NCBI GenBank assembly: GCA_902491345.1
Contig: CABUHI010000018.1
Span: 1 to 34,693, forward strand
Length of the DNA: 34,693 nt
Source: an uncultured Collinsella sp.
GTDB lineage: Bacteria; Actinomycetota; Coriobacteriia; Coriobacteriales; Coriobacteriaceae
Direction of reading: 5' to 3'
The position numbers and the translations under genes are program-made. The notes beneath the pieces are model-generated. The model was not told the origin of the DNA, did no database searches, and was given only the letters and a program-made list of their open reading frames with translations. Positions 15,060 through 24,743 of the stretch are shown one piece after another. Position 1 is the stretch's first letter. Each line of letters opens with the position of its first letter.

Positions 15060-17864
15060 GTGAGAGCTGCCACTGTCCTTCGTTCAGTTATATGTCGCAC
15101 CCTGGCCGCCGCGCTTACCGCGCTCGCCGTACTGAGCGCCGTCGCGCCCGCCCCTGCCTTTGCCGCCGACTCCGATCAGCAGGTCAAAACGGTCCGCGTC
15201 GGCTGGCTCGTCAACAACGAGGGCTTCCAGGACGGCACCCCCGGCGAGCGTCTCTCGGGATGGGGTTACGAGTACCTCCAGACCCTGTCGTACTACACGC
15301 CCGGCTGGCGGTACGAATACGTCTCCGGCACCTTCACCGAGCTTATGGACATGCTCGAGGCAGGCGAGATCGACCTCATGCCCAACATCTCCTACTCCGA
15401 GGAACGCGCCCAAAAGCTGCTCTTTTCCTCGAACTCCGAGGGCACCGAGCGCTACTACATCTACGCCAGGCCCGACCGTGACGACCTGGCCAAGGGTGAC
15501 CCTCAAGCACTCCAGGGTCTCACCATCGGTTACAACTCCGGTGTTATGCAAACCATCGTCGGCCAGCAGTGGCTCGCCAACGAGGGAATCGCCTGCACAT
15601 ACAGGGAGTATGACGGAGGCTCCGTTCTCTTTGACGCGCTCGCAAACGGCGAGGTCGACGCCATCATCATGAACGACACCATTTCGTCGCCCGAGGCGTC
15701 GCCCATGTTCTACGTCGGTTCGAGCGACTACTACTTTGCCGTTCCCAAAAGCCGCCCCGACCTGATGGACAACATCAACTCCGCAATGGCGGCAATCAAC
15801 CGCGTCAACCCCCGCTATAACGACGAGGTCAAATCGAACTATTCAGCGCAAAACAGCGGATCATCCTCGCTCACCGGCGATGAGCGCGCCTGGCTCAAGG
15901 CGAACAACAGCACCATCACGCTCGGCTACATTACGGGCAAACTCCCCTACTGCAACGAAGACGAAGACGGCAAAATGGGAGGCTCGCTCGCATCGCTTGC
16001 GACGACGTTGCACGATAAATTTGGCATTACGGTCAAAACCGTCGCCTTTGATAGCTACAAGATGATGTCAAAGGCCCTGTCAAAGGGAAGCATAGACGTC
16101 GCGCTGCCGGTATACCGAGATTACTGGTTTGCCGAGCAATCAGGCGTTGTGCAGTCGGTATCGTTGGGGACCATATCCCTCACCGCCATCCACAGCGGAA
16201 GCAACCTGAACAAAGACCTTCAGAACATCGCCTGCACCAAATCATCGTTTATCAACCGAAACGTACTTGAAAGTCTGTTCCCCACAGCGACCGTGACCGA
16301 ATACCGATCCGACGATGAAGCGTTCGACGCCCTCAGGAGGGGAACGGCGCGCTGCGTCGTCGCTCCCAGTTCACGCGTAAAAACCCTCGGCGATCGTTAT
16401 GATCTCGAGGACTGCGAGACGGTCGAGCTCCCTGACACCTGCGAGCTCTCGTGCTGGATTTCGCGCGGAAAGCCCGAGCTGCTGGGAATCATCAACAAGG
16501 GCATCATCAATGCCGGAGAATCGCTCTCCGCAAGCAATTACTCCTCTACGTCGTACACGGCCCAGGAATCCAACACGCTTCAATTCCTTTATCGCAACCG
16601 CACCGCCGTTGCCTCCACCCTCATCGGTATGTTGTCGGTCAGCATCGTCCTGCTCATCTGGGCGCTCGTGCGCGCTCGAACCGAGCGCGAAAAAGCCGAC
16701 GCCGCCAACGCCGCTAAGACGGCATTCCTCACGCGCATGAGCCACGACATCCGGACGCCGCTCTACGGCATCCTGGGCCTTATCGATATCGAGGAATTGA
16801 AGGAAGGCGATATCCAGGTCGCCCGCGAAAGCCGCGCCAAGGCTCGTGTTGCCGCCAATCACCTGCTCTCGCTGATTAACGACATCCTCGAGATGGGCAA
16901 AATCGAAGACCGCAAGATAACACTGGAACATGCGCCTTTTAACCTCAAAGAGCTCTGTGACGATACGCTGGTTCTGTGCAAGCTCCGCGCATCCGATAAC
17001 GGCATCACCATGCAGGACAATAGCCTGCCATACACCACGGGGCCATACATGGTCGGCAGTCCCACCCATATCCGACAGATCATGATCAACCTGTTAGACA
17101 ACAGCATTAAGTACAACAAGCACGGCGGCTCCGTCACCTTTAGCTCAAAGACCAAGCCACTCGATAACGGGCGCGCGCTCTTTTGCTTTAGCGTTTCGGA
17201 TACCGGCATTGGCATGACTTCCAAGTTTTTAAAGCATATCTATGAGCCGTTTGCCCAAGAAGGTAACGATGCGCGTAGCAAGTTCCAAGGAACCGGCATG
17301 GGCATGCCAATCGTCAAGTCGCTTATTGAACTGATGGGCGGCACCATCGAAGTCACCAGCGAGCTCCATGCGGGCACCTCGTTCTACGTGGAGATTCCGC
17401 TCGATATCGACAAGAACCCCCAGGCGCGGGCGAATACGGTCGAGGGGGCGCTCGACTGCTCGCTCGCCGACATGAACGTACTGCTCGCCGAAGACAACGA
17501 ATTGAATGCCGAGATTGCCCAGGCGCTGCTAGAATCCGAGGGCGTCGTGGTCACCCGCGCCGCCAACGGTAACGAAGTCGTCAATCTGTACCTGTCTCAT
17601 CCCGCCGGCAGCTTCGATGCGATCCTGATGGACATTATGATGCCGGACATGGACGGTTACGAGGCAACCCGCGCGATTCGCCTGAGCGAGAAGGTCGATG
17701 CAGCCGATATCCCCATCATCGCGCTCACCGCCAACGCCTTCGCCGAGGACGCCAAAGCGGCACACGACGCCGGCATGAACGCCCATCTGTCCAAACCGGT
17801 CGACTTTAACAAGCTCAAAAACATGCTCGCCCGCATCAAGAAATACGGAGCTGTTTCGCTATAG
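15060..17864 (+). CDS. Hybrid sensor histidine kinase with two fused solute-binding domains
   Basis: In this 934-aa protein of EvgS-like layout a signal peptide (cut near PAFA) is followed by two periplasmic-type family 3 solute-binding domains (about 40-270 and 280-490). A TM helix (about 520-538), HisKA with H562 in MSHDIRTPL, a HATPase (DNSIKYN, DTGIGM, GTGMG) and a receiver domain with D858 in MDIMMPDMDGY complete it. There is no C-terminal Hpt domain, so the phosphate must go to a separate phosphotransfer protein or the receiver is regulatory. The ligand is probably an amino acid or similar polar compound. GTG at 15060 has AGGA six bases upstream. A nearby TTG at 15054 is less likely. 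No DNA-binding response regulator lies beside it. Confidence 0.9.
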   Translation: MRAATVLRSVICRTLAAALTALAVLSAVAPAPAFAADSDQQVKTVRVGWLVNNEGFQDGTPGERLSGWGYEYLQTLSYYTPGWRYEYVSGTFTELMDMLEAGEIDLMPNISYSEERAQKLLFSSNSEGTERYYIYARPDRDDLAKGDPQALQGLTIGYNSGVMQTIVGQQWLANEGIACTYREYDGGSVLFDALANGEVDAIIMNDTISSPEASPMFYVGSSDYYFAVPKSRPDLMDNINSAMAAINRVNPRYNDEVKSNYSAQNSGSSSLTGDERAWLKANNSTITLGYITGKLPYCNEDEDGKMGGSLASLATTLHDKFGITVKTVAFDSYKMMSKALSKGSIDVALPVYRDYWFAEQSGVVQSVSLGTISLTAIHSGSNLNKDLQNIACTKSSFINRNVLESLFPTATVTEYRSDDEAFDALRRGTARCVVAPSSRVKTLGDRYDLEDCETVELPDTCELSCWISRGKPELLGIINKGIINAGESLSASNYSSTSYTAQESNTLQFLYRNRTAVASTLIGMLSVSIVLLIWALVRARTEREKADAANAAKTAFLTRMSHDIRTPLYGILGLIDIEELKEGDIQVARESRAKARVAANHLLSLINDILEMGKIEDRKITLEHAPFNLKELCDDTLVLCKLRASDNGITMQDNSLPYTTGPYMVGSPTHIRQIMINLLDNSIKYNKHGGSVTFSSKTKPLDNGRALFCFSVSDTGIGMTSKFLKHIYEPFAQEGNDARSKFQGTGMGMPIVKSLIELMGGTIEVTSELHAGTSFYVEIPLDIDKNPQARANTVEGALDCSLADMNVLLAEDNELNAEIAQALLESEGVVVTRAANGNEVVNLYLSHPAGSFDAILMDIMMPDMDGYEATRAIRLSEKVDAADIPIIALTANAFAEDAKAAHDAGMNAHLSKPVDFNKLKNMLARIKKYGAVSL

Positions 17865-17902
17865 TTTGTGCTCAACCGCCATACGCAGCAGAAAGGAAGC
17901 CA

Positions 17903-18385
17903 ATGATGTTTAGGCCCTTACGTCGAAAGAAACGCGCCATCACTGACGAGGAAGCGCGCAAGTTGCTCGCCACCTGCAAGCGCGGCGTCTTTGCCGTCAA
18001 CGGCGATGATGGCTACCCCTATGCCATTCCCGTCAACTACTTCTTTGACGCCGAGCACGACAAGATTTATTTCCATGGCGCCAAAGCCGGCCACAAGGTC
18101 GACGCACTCAAGCGCGATGACAAGGTCTGCTTTACCGTATACGGCAACGAGTGGTACCAGGACGGTGACTGGGCTCCCTACGTTATGAGCACCGTCGTCT
18201 TTGGCCGTTGTCGCCTGGCGAATGACACCCCCGCGTTTATCGAGGACAAAGTCCGCCAGCTCGCCCTTAAGTACTACCCTTCTGCCGAAGAAGTCGAAGA
18301 GGAAATCGCCAAAGACATCAAGGGCGTCCAGCTCTACGAGATTACGATTGAGCATCTCTGCGGCAAGCAGATTCAAGAAAAGTAA
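17903..18385 (+). CDS. Pyridoxamine 5'-phosphate oxidase-like flavin-binding protein
   Basis: This 160-aa split-barrel protein belongs to the PNPOx-like/NimA-like group: GVFAVNGDDGYPYAIPVNYFFD, then KIYFHGAKAGHKVDAL, DKVCFTVYG and a later VVFGRC. Members bind FMN or other flavins and often reduce nitro compounds or act as flavin reductases. The substrate is unknown here. GAAAGGAAGC stands before ATG-ATG, so the start may be either codon. It follows the fused hybrid kinase by 38 bases and could be read from the same promoter. A strong bidirectional terminator follows. Confidence 0.88.
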   Translation: MMFRPLRRKKRAITDEEARKLLATCKRGVFAVNGDDGYPYAIPVNYFFDAEHDKIYFHGAKAGHKVDALKRDDKVCFTVYGNEWYQDGDWAPYVMSTVVFGRCRLANDTPAFIEDKVRQLALKYYPSAEEVEEEIAKDIKGVQLYEITIEHLCGKQIQEK

Positions 18386-18413
18386 GCCTCAAAAGCAAAA
18401 CTCACACATAGCA

Positions 18414-18453
18414 ATATGGCCCGGTTCCAACCAACCTTGGAACCGGGCCATAT
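18414..18453. terminator. Bidirectional terminator between convergent genes
   Basis: A perfect 17-bp stem (ATATGGCCCGGTTCCAA and its complement) with a 6-nt loop lies between the PNPOx-like gene and the convergent hybrid kinase, overlapping neither stop codon by more than the outer tip. The position and stem strength fit shared termination. Confidence 0.85.
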
Positions 18454-18455
18454 GC

Positions 18456-20648
18456 TTATGAAGCGTCGGCGGCTATGTGCGCAAGCGCCTCAATGAGCTC
18501 CTGCGAGCTCACGGGTTTACTCAGGTGCGCGTTCATGCCCGCCTCACGCGAAAGCCTGCGGTCGTCGGCAAAGGCGTTGGCGCTCACGGCGATAATCGGC
18601 GTGGTCGCGGCATCCTCGCGATCGAGTGCTCGAATCTGACGTGTGGCCTCAAGGCCATCGATGCCCGGCATCATGATGTCCATCAACACCACGTCGTACT
18701 CGTGCGGCACGCTCGCGGCAAACATCTCGACGGCAGACTCACCATCCCTAGCGTGTGTCACGACGGCACCGGCACGGCTGAGCGTAAACTGCGCGATCTC
18801 GGCATTCAGATCGTTATCCTCTACGAGCAAAACGCGCAAGCCCTGGAGTGCATCGCCGTCTCCCGCGTCCACGCGAACTGCCTGAGGAATCTCGGAGCGT
18901 TTGCATTTCTCGAACGGCAGGCGGATGGTAAACGTCGTCCCCTGCCCCAAGACGCTCGTAAAACTCATGGTTCCGCCCATAAGCTCGACCAGCTGTTTTG
19001 CGATAGGCGCGCCCAGGCCAGTTCCCGACGAAGCGCCTTCCACCTGCTGCTCCTCGCGGCAAAACGGCTCGTAGAGGTGCTTTTGGAACTCCTCGCTCAT
19101 GCCAATACCGTTGTCGGCGATCGTGTATTCATAGACGGGGACGCCATCCGCTGGCTCCACCTCGCGGCACACCAGGCGGACATAGCCGCCCTGGCGGTTG
19201 TACTTGACGGCATTGCCGGCAATATTGAGCAACAAACGCTTGAGGTGCGTCACGCTCACCCGCGCATAGGGATGATTAAGCGTCTGCTGGTCGGAGATAA
19301 TTGTCACCAGACGCTCCTCGGCCTGGCGCTCCAGAATATCGCGCACTTCACAGTTGAGGGCCACCAAATTTATGGGCACGAGGTTCAGGTCGACCTGCCC
19401 GCTCTCCAGGCGACTCATATCGAGCGCCTCGTTGGCAAGGTCGAGCAGCAGTCCCGATGCCGTCCAGATTTTTGAGCGGCACTCAGTCTGCTTTTGCAGA
19501 TCGTCCGCATTGGCATCGCCAACCTCGACCATGCCGCGAATGCCGTTGATGGGCGTGCGCAGATCGTGGCTCATGCGACGCAGAAACTCCGTCTTTGCCG
19601 AGTTGGCAGACGAGGCCTCACGCGCCGCCTTTGCCAGCTTGTCGCCATAGTCGCGCTCCTGCTGCAGCAAGTCCGTCAAACGTCGACGATCAGCGCGGCG
19701 ACGCACCGTCACAACAACGGCTATAACACCGCCGTAGAGCACCAGCACGCCGGCGGCAACAGCCGCGGCGACCTCAAAGTAGCGCTGCGCCGAGGCATAG
19801 GTGTACACATAGAATTTGTGCGCTTTTCCAAATGTGCCCAAATACCACTCGCCGTCGGCGTTAACCAATCTGACCTTACCAGCCAGGCATCGATCCTTAA
19901 TACCGTCGACAATAAAGACATCCGTCGCAGGCAGATCGAACACGCCCAATACGGTGGGTTCAACGGCATTGGTCGCAACGACCTTGCCGTCGCTTTCGAT
20001 CACGATATTGCCACTGTCGATGGTCTCATAACCACCGAGCAGGCTCTGCAGTTTGAGCGTATTGCTTGCAACTGCCTTCGCACTCTGATGCCTGACCGCG
20101 ATAACGATGCCCTCGCCATCTTGCCGGGTCACGCAACCAATGTCTGCAACCGAATCATCCGAAAGCGCAATGCGGGCGGTATAGGACTTAAGCGGATGAG
20201 TTGCCACCTCCAGCACGGGTGATTCTTTGAGATACGTAGCGAGCGACCCGTAGTCCACATCGCCCGTCGAGGACTCGGACACCAAATTGCCCGATGCGCC
20301 CGTCACGATCAGCGCGCTCACGTTGAACTGGTCGGCGTATTGCTCCAGCATGGCGTTATCCACCGAACCGTCGCGCTCCATATCGCGGGCAGCCTCTCCG
20401 GCGATCTCCATAACGCGAATCAGGTTTTTGGTCGTATAGGCGCTGTTGAATGCATCGTAGGAAAGGCTCTGCGTCGCCACGTAATCGACAACGTCGGCAA
20501 AGCGCTGCTCGGCTTGGGCCGTCGTGTAATCGTAGCTCATCATGCCGGCAACAACCGAGAGCGCTATCCCCAGCAGAGCGACAAGGAGCCATGCCCCTGC
20601 CGAACGATTGCCCCGCTCCTGAGCGGCGTGGTCGGGCGCATCGATCAT
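18456..20648 (-). CDS. Hybrid sensor histidine kinase, partner of the upstream binding lipoprotein
   Basis: This 730-aa protein has TM1 (20-38), an extracellular sensor of about 250 residues with a Cache/PAS-like feel, and TM2 (about 294-315). A short coiled linker leads to HisKA with H361 in MSHDLRTPING, a HATPase (NAVKYNRQGG, DNGIGM, GTGLG) and a C-terminal receiver with D657 in MDIMMPGIDG. No Hpt or output domain is present. The ATG overlaps the stop of the solute-binding lipoprotein gene as ATGA, so the two are made together. The lipoprotein is the likely ligand-presenting partner. Its kinase and receiver parts resemble those of the convergent fused kinase at 15060, suggesting related origin. 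Confidence 0.9.
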   Translation of the reverse strand: MIDAPDHAAQERGNRSAGAWLLVALLGIALSVVAGMMSYDYTTAQAEQRFADVVDYVATQSLSYDAFNSAYTTKNLIRVMEIAGEAARDMERDGSVDNAMLEQYADQFNVSALIVTGASGNLVSESSTGDVDYGSLATYLKESPVLEVATHPLKSYTARIALSDDSVADIGCVTRQDGEGIVIAVRHQSAKAVASNTLKLQSLLGGYETIDSGNIVIESDGKVVATNAVEPTVLGVFDLPATDVFIVDGIKDRCLAGKVRLVNADGEWYLGTFGKAHKFYVYTYASAQRYFEVAAAVAAGVLVLYGGVIAVVVTVRRRADRRRLTDLLQQERDYGDKLAKAAREASSANSAKTEFLRRMSHDLRTPINGIRGMVEVGDANADDLQKQTECRSKIWTASGLLLDLANEALDMSRLESGQVDLNLVPINLVALNCEVRDILERQAEERLVTIISDQQTLNHPYARVSVTHLKRLLLNIAGNAVKYNRQGGYVRLVCREVEPADGVPVYEYTIADNGIGMSEEFQKHLYEPFCREEQQVEGASSGTGLGAPIAKQLVELMGGTMSFTSVLGQGTTFTIRLPFEKCKRSEIPQAVRVDAGDGDALQGLRVLLVEDNDLNAEIAQFTLSRAGAVVTHARDGESAVEMFAASVPHEYDVVLMDIMMPGIDGLEATRQIRALDREDAATTPIIAVSANAFADDRRLSREAGMNAHLSKPVSSQELIEALAHIAADAS

Positions 20649-21514
20649 GACAGGCCCTCCATATTCAAAAATGGCGAAGGGTCATCGAAGTACTTTGACA
20701 CCAGGCGTTCCATGGTGCCATCGGCAAGCATTTCTTGGTAGGCATGAGTGAGCTTGACGTCGATGCCACGCGTATCGTTGATATCGAAAGCGGTGCCCAA
20801 ACCGACCTCTAGCAGCGGCTCATCAAAAATGCGATATGTCACACCATAGTCTTTTTCGTAGGTGAGGAACGAGGACTCATGCGCGGCGATAGCGTCGACC
20901 AGGCCCTCGACGAGCGCCGGGTTCAGGTATGAACCGTCCGAAAAGCTGTAGAGTTCCTTGATCTGCGGAACGTTTTCATTTATGCGATTGAGCAAAATGT
21001 CCTCGGGCTTGGTGGTGGACTGAACCGCCACGATCTTATCCTCAAGATCGGCAAGCGTGTAGATATCGCTCTGGGGATCGACCGCGACCACCTGGCGGCT
21101 CGCAAGGTACGGGCCGGCCCAACGATATTCGTTTTCGCGACCCGTCATACTAAAGCTGCCCATGACACAATCGAGTTCGCCGCTCGCCAGCAGCTCCTTC
21201 TTCTTTTCCCAGTCGATCAGCTGGTATTTTGGCTTGTAACCAATGCGAGCCAAAGCCTCGGTCAATATCTCGACATCCAGGCCAACGATATCGCCGTACT
21301 CGTCGGTATACACAAACGGTGGATAGAGGTCGCTTCCGACGTTGAGCGTCTTAAGGTCGTCGTCCTTTACCTGCGTGGCGTCCGGGGCTTTTGATGCTGG
21401 CGTCGAGGCTTCGTCATTGTGCCCGGAACAGCCAGCTATCGCTACGACAAAGGCACTCGCTACCGCAAGCGCAACAAACAACGATATGGCAACCGAGCGA
21501 CGGGGTCTTTTCAT
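20645..21514 (-). CDS. Family 3 extracellular solute-binding lipoprotein
   Basis: This 289-aa protein has a lipoprotein signal with lipobox AIAGC and lipid-carrying C29. An Asn/Asp/Ser-rich linker and a family 3 (amino-acid type) binding fold follow: LNVGSDLYPPFVYTDEYGDIVGLDVEI, ALARIGYKPKYQLIDW and DCVMGSFSMTGRE. No permease or ATPase is nearby. It is coupled by ATGA to the hybrid kinase gene instead, so its likely job is to present a ligand to that kinase and not to feed uptake. GGAG stands four bases before the ATG. Confidence 0.9.
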   Translation of the reverse strand: MKRPRRSVAISLFVALAVASAFVVAIAGCSGHNDEASTPASKAPDATQVKDDDLKTLNVGSDLYPPFVYTDEYGDIVGLDVEILTEALARIGYKPKYQLIDWEKKKELLASGELDCVMGSFSMTGRENEYRWAGPYLASRQVVAVDPQSDIYTLADLEDKIVAVQSTTKPEDILLNRINENVPQIKELYSFSDGSYLNPALVEGLVDAIAAHESSFLTYEKDYGVTYRIFDEPLLEVGLGTAFDINDTRGIDVKLTHAYQEMLADGTMERLVSKYFDDPSPFLNMEGLS

Positions 21515-21658
21515 CGAGCTCCATACGATCCTGTTTACAGACTTAAATGGTTAAAGATAATAGCAAACAAAACCACACGAGTGCCCAATTGTTACAGGCG
21601 CTTTACCGTGTGGGACCTTCCAGCCGACTTGGCAGAAGGCCCCGCATGCAGTGCTCAC

Positions 21659-22873
21659 TTACCGTGCATTAAAAACGTAGCGGTCCAGGCGGTCGCACGC
21701 CTCCCTTACGCGCGAAAGCGGCAGCGCCAGATTCACGCGAATGTGGCAGGGTCCGTGGAACGGGCGGCCGTCCTGATACCCCACGCCCACGCGTGCCCCC
21801 TCATCGAGCAACCACTGAATATCGCGGCCATGCTCTCGGCACCACTCGGTGCAGTCCAGAAACACCATGTACGTGCCCTGCGGACGTGAATAGGACACGC
21901 CCTCAAAATGCTCGTCCACGTAATTGCAGAAGTACTCGATATTGCCGGCAAGCACCTGATTGAGCTCGTCCACCCACTCATAGCCCTGCGGCTGGTAGGC
22001 ACCGATAAGCGCATGCATGGAGAGGACGTTCATCTCGTTGTAGTGGGTCTTGTTGGACACGGCGCAGATGCGGTCACGCAGCGTCTCGTTGTAGACAATG
22101 TGGTAGCTGCCAACAAGGCCCGCCAGGTTAAACGTCTTGCTAGGCGCGTAGAGGGCAACCGTGCGCATGCGGGCATCCTCGCTCACCGACTGCGTCGGGA
22201 TGTGCTTGTGCCCCGGCAGGATGATATCGGACCAAATCTCGTCCGAAATCACCACGCAATCGTGCTGGCGATAGATGTCCATGGCGCGCTCGATTTCGTC
22301 GCGCTCCCATACGCGGCCGCAGGGATTGTGCGGCGAGCAGAACACCGCGGCATGGATGTGGTTTTGGGCGAGTTTGCACTCCATGTCCTCAAAGTCCATG
22401 CGCCACACGCCCTGGTCGTCGAGTTTAAGCGGGCTGTGGACAATGCGATAGCCCGCGGCTTCGATAGACTTGGTAAAGCCAATGTAGGTGGGGCTGTGGA
22501 CCAGCACCGCATCGCCCGGCTGGACATACGCGCGCAACGTCGACACGACGCCGCCTAGCACGCCATTTTCGTAGCCGATATGTTCAGGGCTCAAACCTTC
22601 GACGCCATTGCGGCGATTCTGCCATTCGATGATGCGATCGAAGTACTCAGCGCGCGGGTTAAAGTAGCCAAACATGGGGTGCTGGGCACGCTGAATGATG
22701 TGTTCCTGGACCGTGGGCACCGTGGCAAAATTCATGTCGGCCACCCACATGGGGATGCGGTCGAAGCCCTCGTCGGGTGCGTTCGGAGCCATACCGGGGA
22801 TCTCGCCCCAAGAGTCAACGGCGATGGAGTCCATGCCGTGGCGGTCGATGATTGAAGTGAAGTCGTATTTCAT
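21659..22873 (-). CDS. PatB/MalY family PLP-dependent aminotransferase / C-S lyase
   Basis: This 404-aa fold-type I PLP enzyme has the start typical of the PatB/MalY group (RIPMWVADMNFAT). It also has GVLGGVVSTLRAY, SPHNPCGRVW, VVISDEIWSD and the PLP lysine K246 in APSKTFNLAG, followed by a C-terminal RVNLALP. The group splits cystathionine or cysteine to release homocysteine, pyruvate, ammonia or sulfide. MalY of E. coli also represses the maltose system. It stands alone here, between the sensor-lipoprotein operon and trmO. The ATG has GGGGG upstream. Beta-lyase activity is the most likely, but some members are true aminotransferases. Confidence 0.9.
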   Translation of the reverse strand: MKYDFTSIIDRHGMDSIAVDSWGEIPGMAPNAPDEGFDRIPMWVADMNFATVPTVQEHIIQRAQHPMFGYFNPRAEYFDRIIEWQNRRNGVEGLSPEHIGYENGVLGGVVSTLRAYVQPGDAVLVHSPTYIGFTKSIEAAGYRIVHSPLKLDDQGVWRMDFEDMECKLAQNHIHAAVFCSPHNPCGRVWERDEIERAMDIYRQHDCVVISDEIWSDIILPGHKHIPTQSVSEDARMRTVALYAPSKTFNLAGLVGSYHIVYNETLRDRICAVSNKTHYNEMNVLSMHALIGAYQPQGYEWVDELNQVLAGNIEYFCNYVDEHFEGVSYSRPQGTYMVFLDCTEWCREHGRDIQWLLDEGARVGVGYQDGRPFHGPCHIRVNLALPLSRVREACDRLDRYVFNAR

Positions 22874-22985
22874 GCTGGACCCCCGTGCAAAGTAGACTGT
22901 TTCGATAGGCGCTATTGTCCACCAGCACGGGCGGTTTTGGCGCGGGGTTTGGCGCTTAATTTGACGGGTGCGGGCGAATGGCTGG

Positions 22986-23732
22986 TTAGTCTCGCGCGTC
23001 GTTGACGGCGACTACGGTTAGCTGGGTTTCATCGACCGTAAACGATATGTCGAGCCCGGCGTAAGCCAAGTGGTAAATGCGGTTTGGCTCGTGCTTGCTG
23101 CCTGCGCGGCGTGGGTCTTGGCGAAGGACTTCGACCAAGCCGGGGAGCTTTGCGGGCGGGACCATATCCTGTAGCGCTTGCGGAAACTCAACATCGAGCT
23201 CTTGCCACGGAGCATCCTCAATCCAGCCGCCGGTCGCATCCGGGTGACAGTCCGCAAACGGAATGTAGGGTTTGATATCGTAGATGGGCGTGCCGTCGCG
23301 CAGATCTGCTCCCAGCACATGGATGATGGGGCCGTCGTCGGTAAGCTCCACGCGGTCGAGCTTAACGCAGGTGAGACCGATGGGATTAGGGCGAAACGGA
23401 CTGCGCGTGGCAAGCACGCCCACGCGCTCGGCTCCACCCAGGCGCGGCGGGCGCACGGTCTTCGACCATTTTGCGTTGGTACCGGACCTGTCCTGCGACT
23501 TGGCATCGGCAGCTATGTCCTTAGCCGTGCCGCCGGGCGTGCCGTTTTCAAAACGCCACAGCAGCCACAGGTGAGAGAAGGAGTCCAGACCCTCAACCGC
23601 TGCATTGGAGGCAAATTCCGGCTCAAAAACGATGCGTCCCTGCAGATGAGGCGCCAAAAAGCTGTTGCGCGGAATACCGAACTTCTGCGGCAGGTCGGTA
23701 TGTATGTGTGCAATAGGTTCCATGCCGGTCAT
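22986..23732 (-). CDS. trmO: tRNA (N6-threonylcarbamoyladenosine-37-N6)-methyltransferase TrmO
   Basis: This 248-aa protein of the TsaA/YaeB/TrmO family methylates t6A37 in tRNA-Thr using SAM. The signatures are clear: KFGIPRNS near the N-terminus, then GLDSFSHLWLLWRF, RPPRLGG, GVLATRSPFRPNPIGLT and DGTPIYDIKPYIPFAD. The C-terminal domain is of the usual kind. The second Met (codon 4) is an alternative start. It is a single gene divergent from the HTH-TipAS regulator, so the 130-base gap holds both promoters. Confidence 0.92.
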   Translation of the reverse strand: MTGMEPIAHIHTDLPQKFGIPRNSFLAPHLQGRIVFEPEFASNAAVEGLDSFSHLWLLWRFENGTPGGTAKDIAADAKSQDRSGTNAKWSKTVRPPRLGGAERVGVLATRSPFRPNPIGLTCVKLDRVELTDDGPIIHVLGADLRDGTPIYDIKPYIPFADCHPDATGGWIEDAPWQELDVEFPQALQDMVPPAKLPGLVEVLRQDPRRAGSKHEPNRIYHLAYAGLDISFTVDETQLTVVAVNDARD

Positions 23733-23864
23733 TGTACGGCATGGAGGCGTGGGACGCTGCGCGCAATTCTTCGCCGCGGTCCCCCGTCATGCAACCAACG
23801 GTTGCTTGGAAGGGCATCTGCCGCCGCGTATGCTTAAGCCATCAACCAGCAGAAAGGAGCCGCT

Positions 23865-24692
23865 ATGGCCTTTGCAGAAAAGCTCATTGCCATTCGTCGC
23901 GCCCATCACCTTACCCAGGAGCAGCTCGCCGCCAAGCTCTTCGTCACACGCCAAGCCGTCAGCCGTTGGGAGCGCGACGAGGTCACCCCGGGCATCGACA
24001 TGATGAAGCTCATCGCCGCCGTGACCGGCGAGCCCCTGTCTCACCTGCTCGAAATGCCCGAGCACTATTGCCAGAGCTGCGGCATGATACTCACGCCCGA
24101 CGACTGCGGCACCGATGCCACGGGCGCCGCGACCGATCATTACTGCAAGTGGTGCTACGACCACGGCAAGTACACCTACGACACCACCATGGAGGCGATG
24201 ATCGAGGATTGCGCCCCGCGGCTGGCGCAAAACACCGGCATGTCGCTCGACGAAGCCGTCTCGCTCATGGGCGCCGTCCTGCCGCAACTGGAGCGCTGGC
24301 GCACCGTGCAGGAAAACGAGAAGTGCTACGGCGCCGAAGCGCGGGCACGCTATGGCGATGAGGCTATCGATGCAGCAAATGAAGCGCTGCTGGACATGGA
24401 CCCCGAGACATGGAACGACATGAAGGAACTTGAACGCGCTGTTCTGGGCCAACTTTCGATTGCCATGGGCATTGGCGACCCAGAGAGCAACGAGGCCCAC
24501 AAACTTGTCGCAATGCACCGTCGATGGATTGCCCTTAACTGGGGACACGAGCCCCAAGACGAAGCATACCTGGGCCTCGCCCACGGCTATCTTGCCGATC
24601 AGCGCTTTGTTGACTACTACGACAAGCCCTGCGGCACCGGAGCCACGGCGTTTCTGGTCCAGGCCATCGAGTCGTCGTTGACGCGCGCATAG
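23865..24692 (+). CDS. HTH-XRE / zinc ribbon / TipAS-type regulator
   Basis: This 275-aa protein has three parts. Residues 1-60 are an XRE-type helix-turn-helix (LTQEQLAAKLFVTRQAVSRWERDE). Residues about 67-105 are a zinc ribbon with C69, C72, C94 and C97 (YCQSCG, YCKWCY). About 150-270 is a TipAS-like helical domain (ARYGDEAIDAANEALL, NEAHKLVAMHRRWI, AYLGLAHGYLAD.RF). TipAS domains bind thiopeptide antibiotics and large hydrophobic drugs, normally attached to a MerR head. Here the DNA-binding head is XRE, with a zinc module between. It probably senses a drug or peptide and regulates itself or trmO and glutaredoxin neighbours. The start is firm (AAAGGAG). Confidence 0.85.
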   Translation: MAFAEKLIAIRRAHHLTQEQLAAKLFVTRQAVSRWERDEVTPGIDMMKLIAAVTGEPLSHLLEMPEHYCQSCGMILTPDDCGTDATGAATDHYCKWCYDHGKYTYDTTMEAMIEDCAPRLAQNTGMSLDEAVSLMGAVLPQLERWRTVQENEKCYGAEARARYGDEAIDAANEALLDMDPETWNDMKELERAVLGQLSIAMGIGDPESNEAHKLVAMHRRWIALNWGHEPQDEAYLGLAHGYLADQRFVDYYDKPCGTGATAFLVQAIESSLTRA

Positions 24693-24743
24693 ACCGCGGC
24701 TGCTTTGGGTATTTCAATCGAAACCTCAACCGATTGGAGACCC

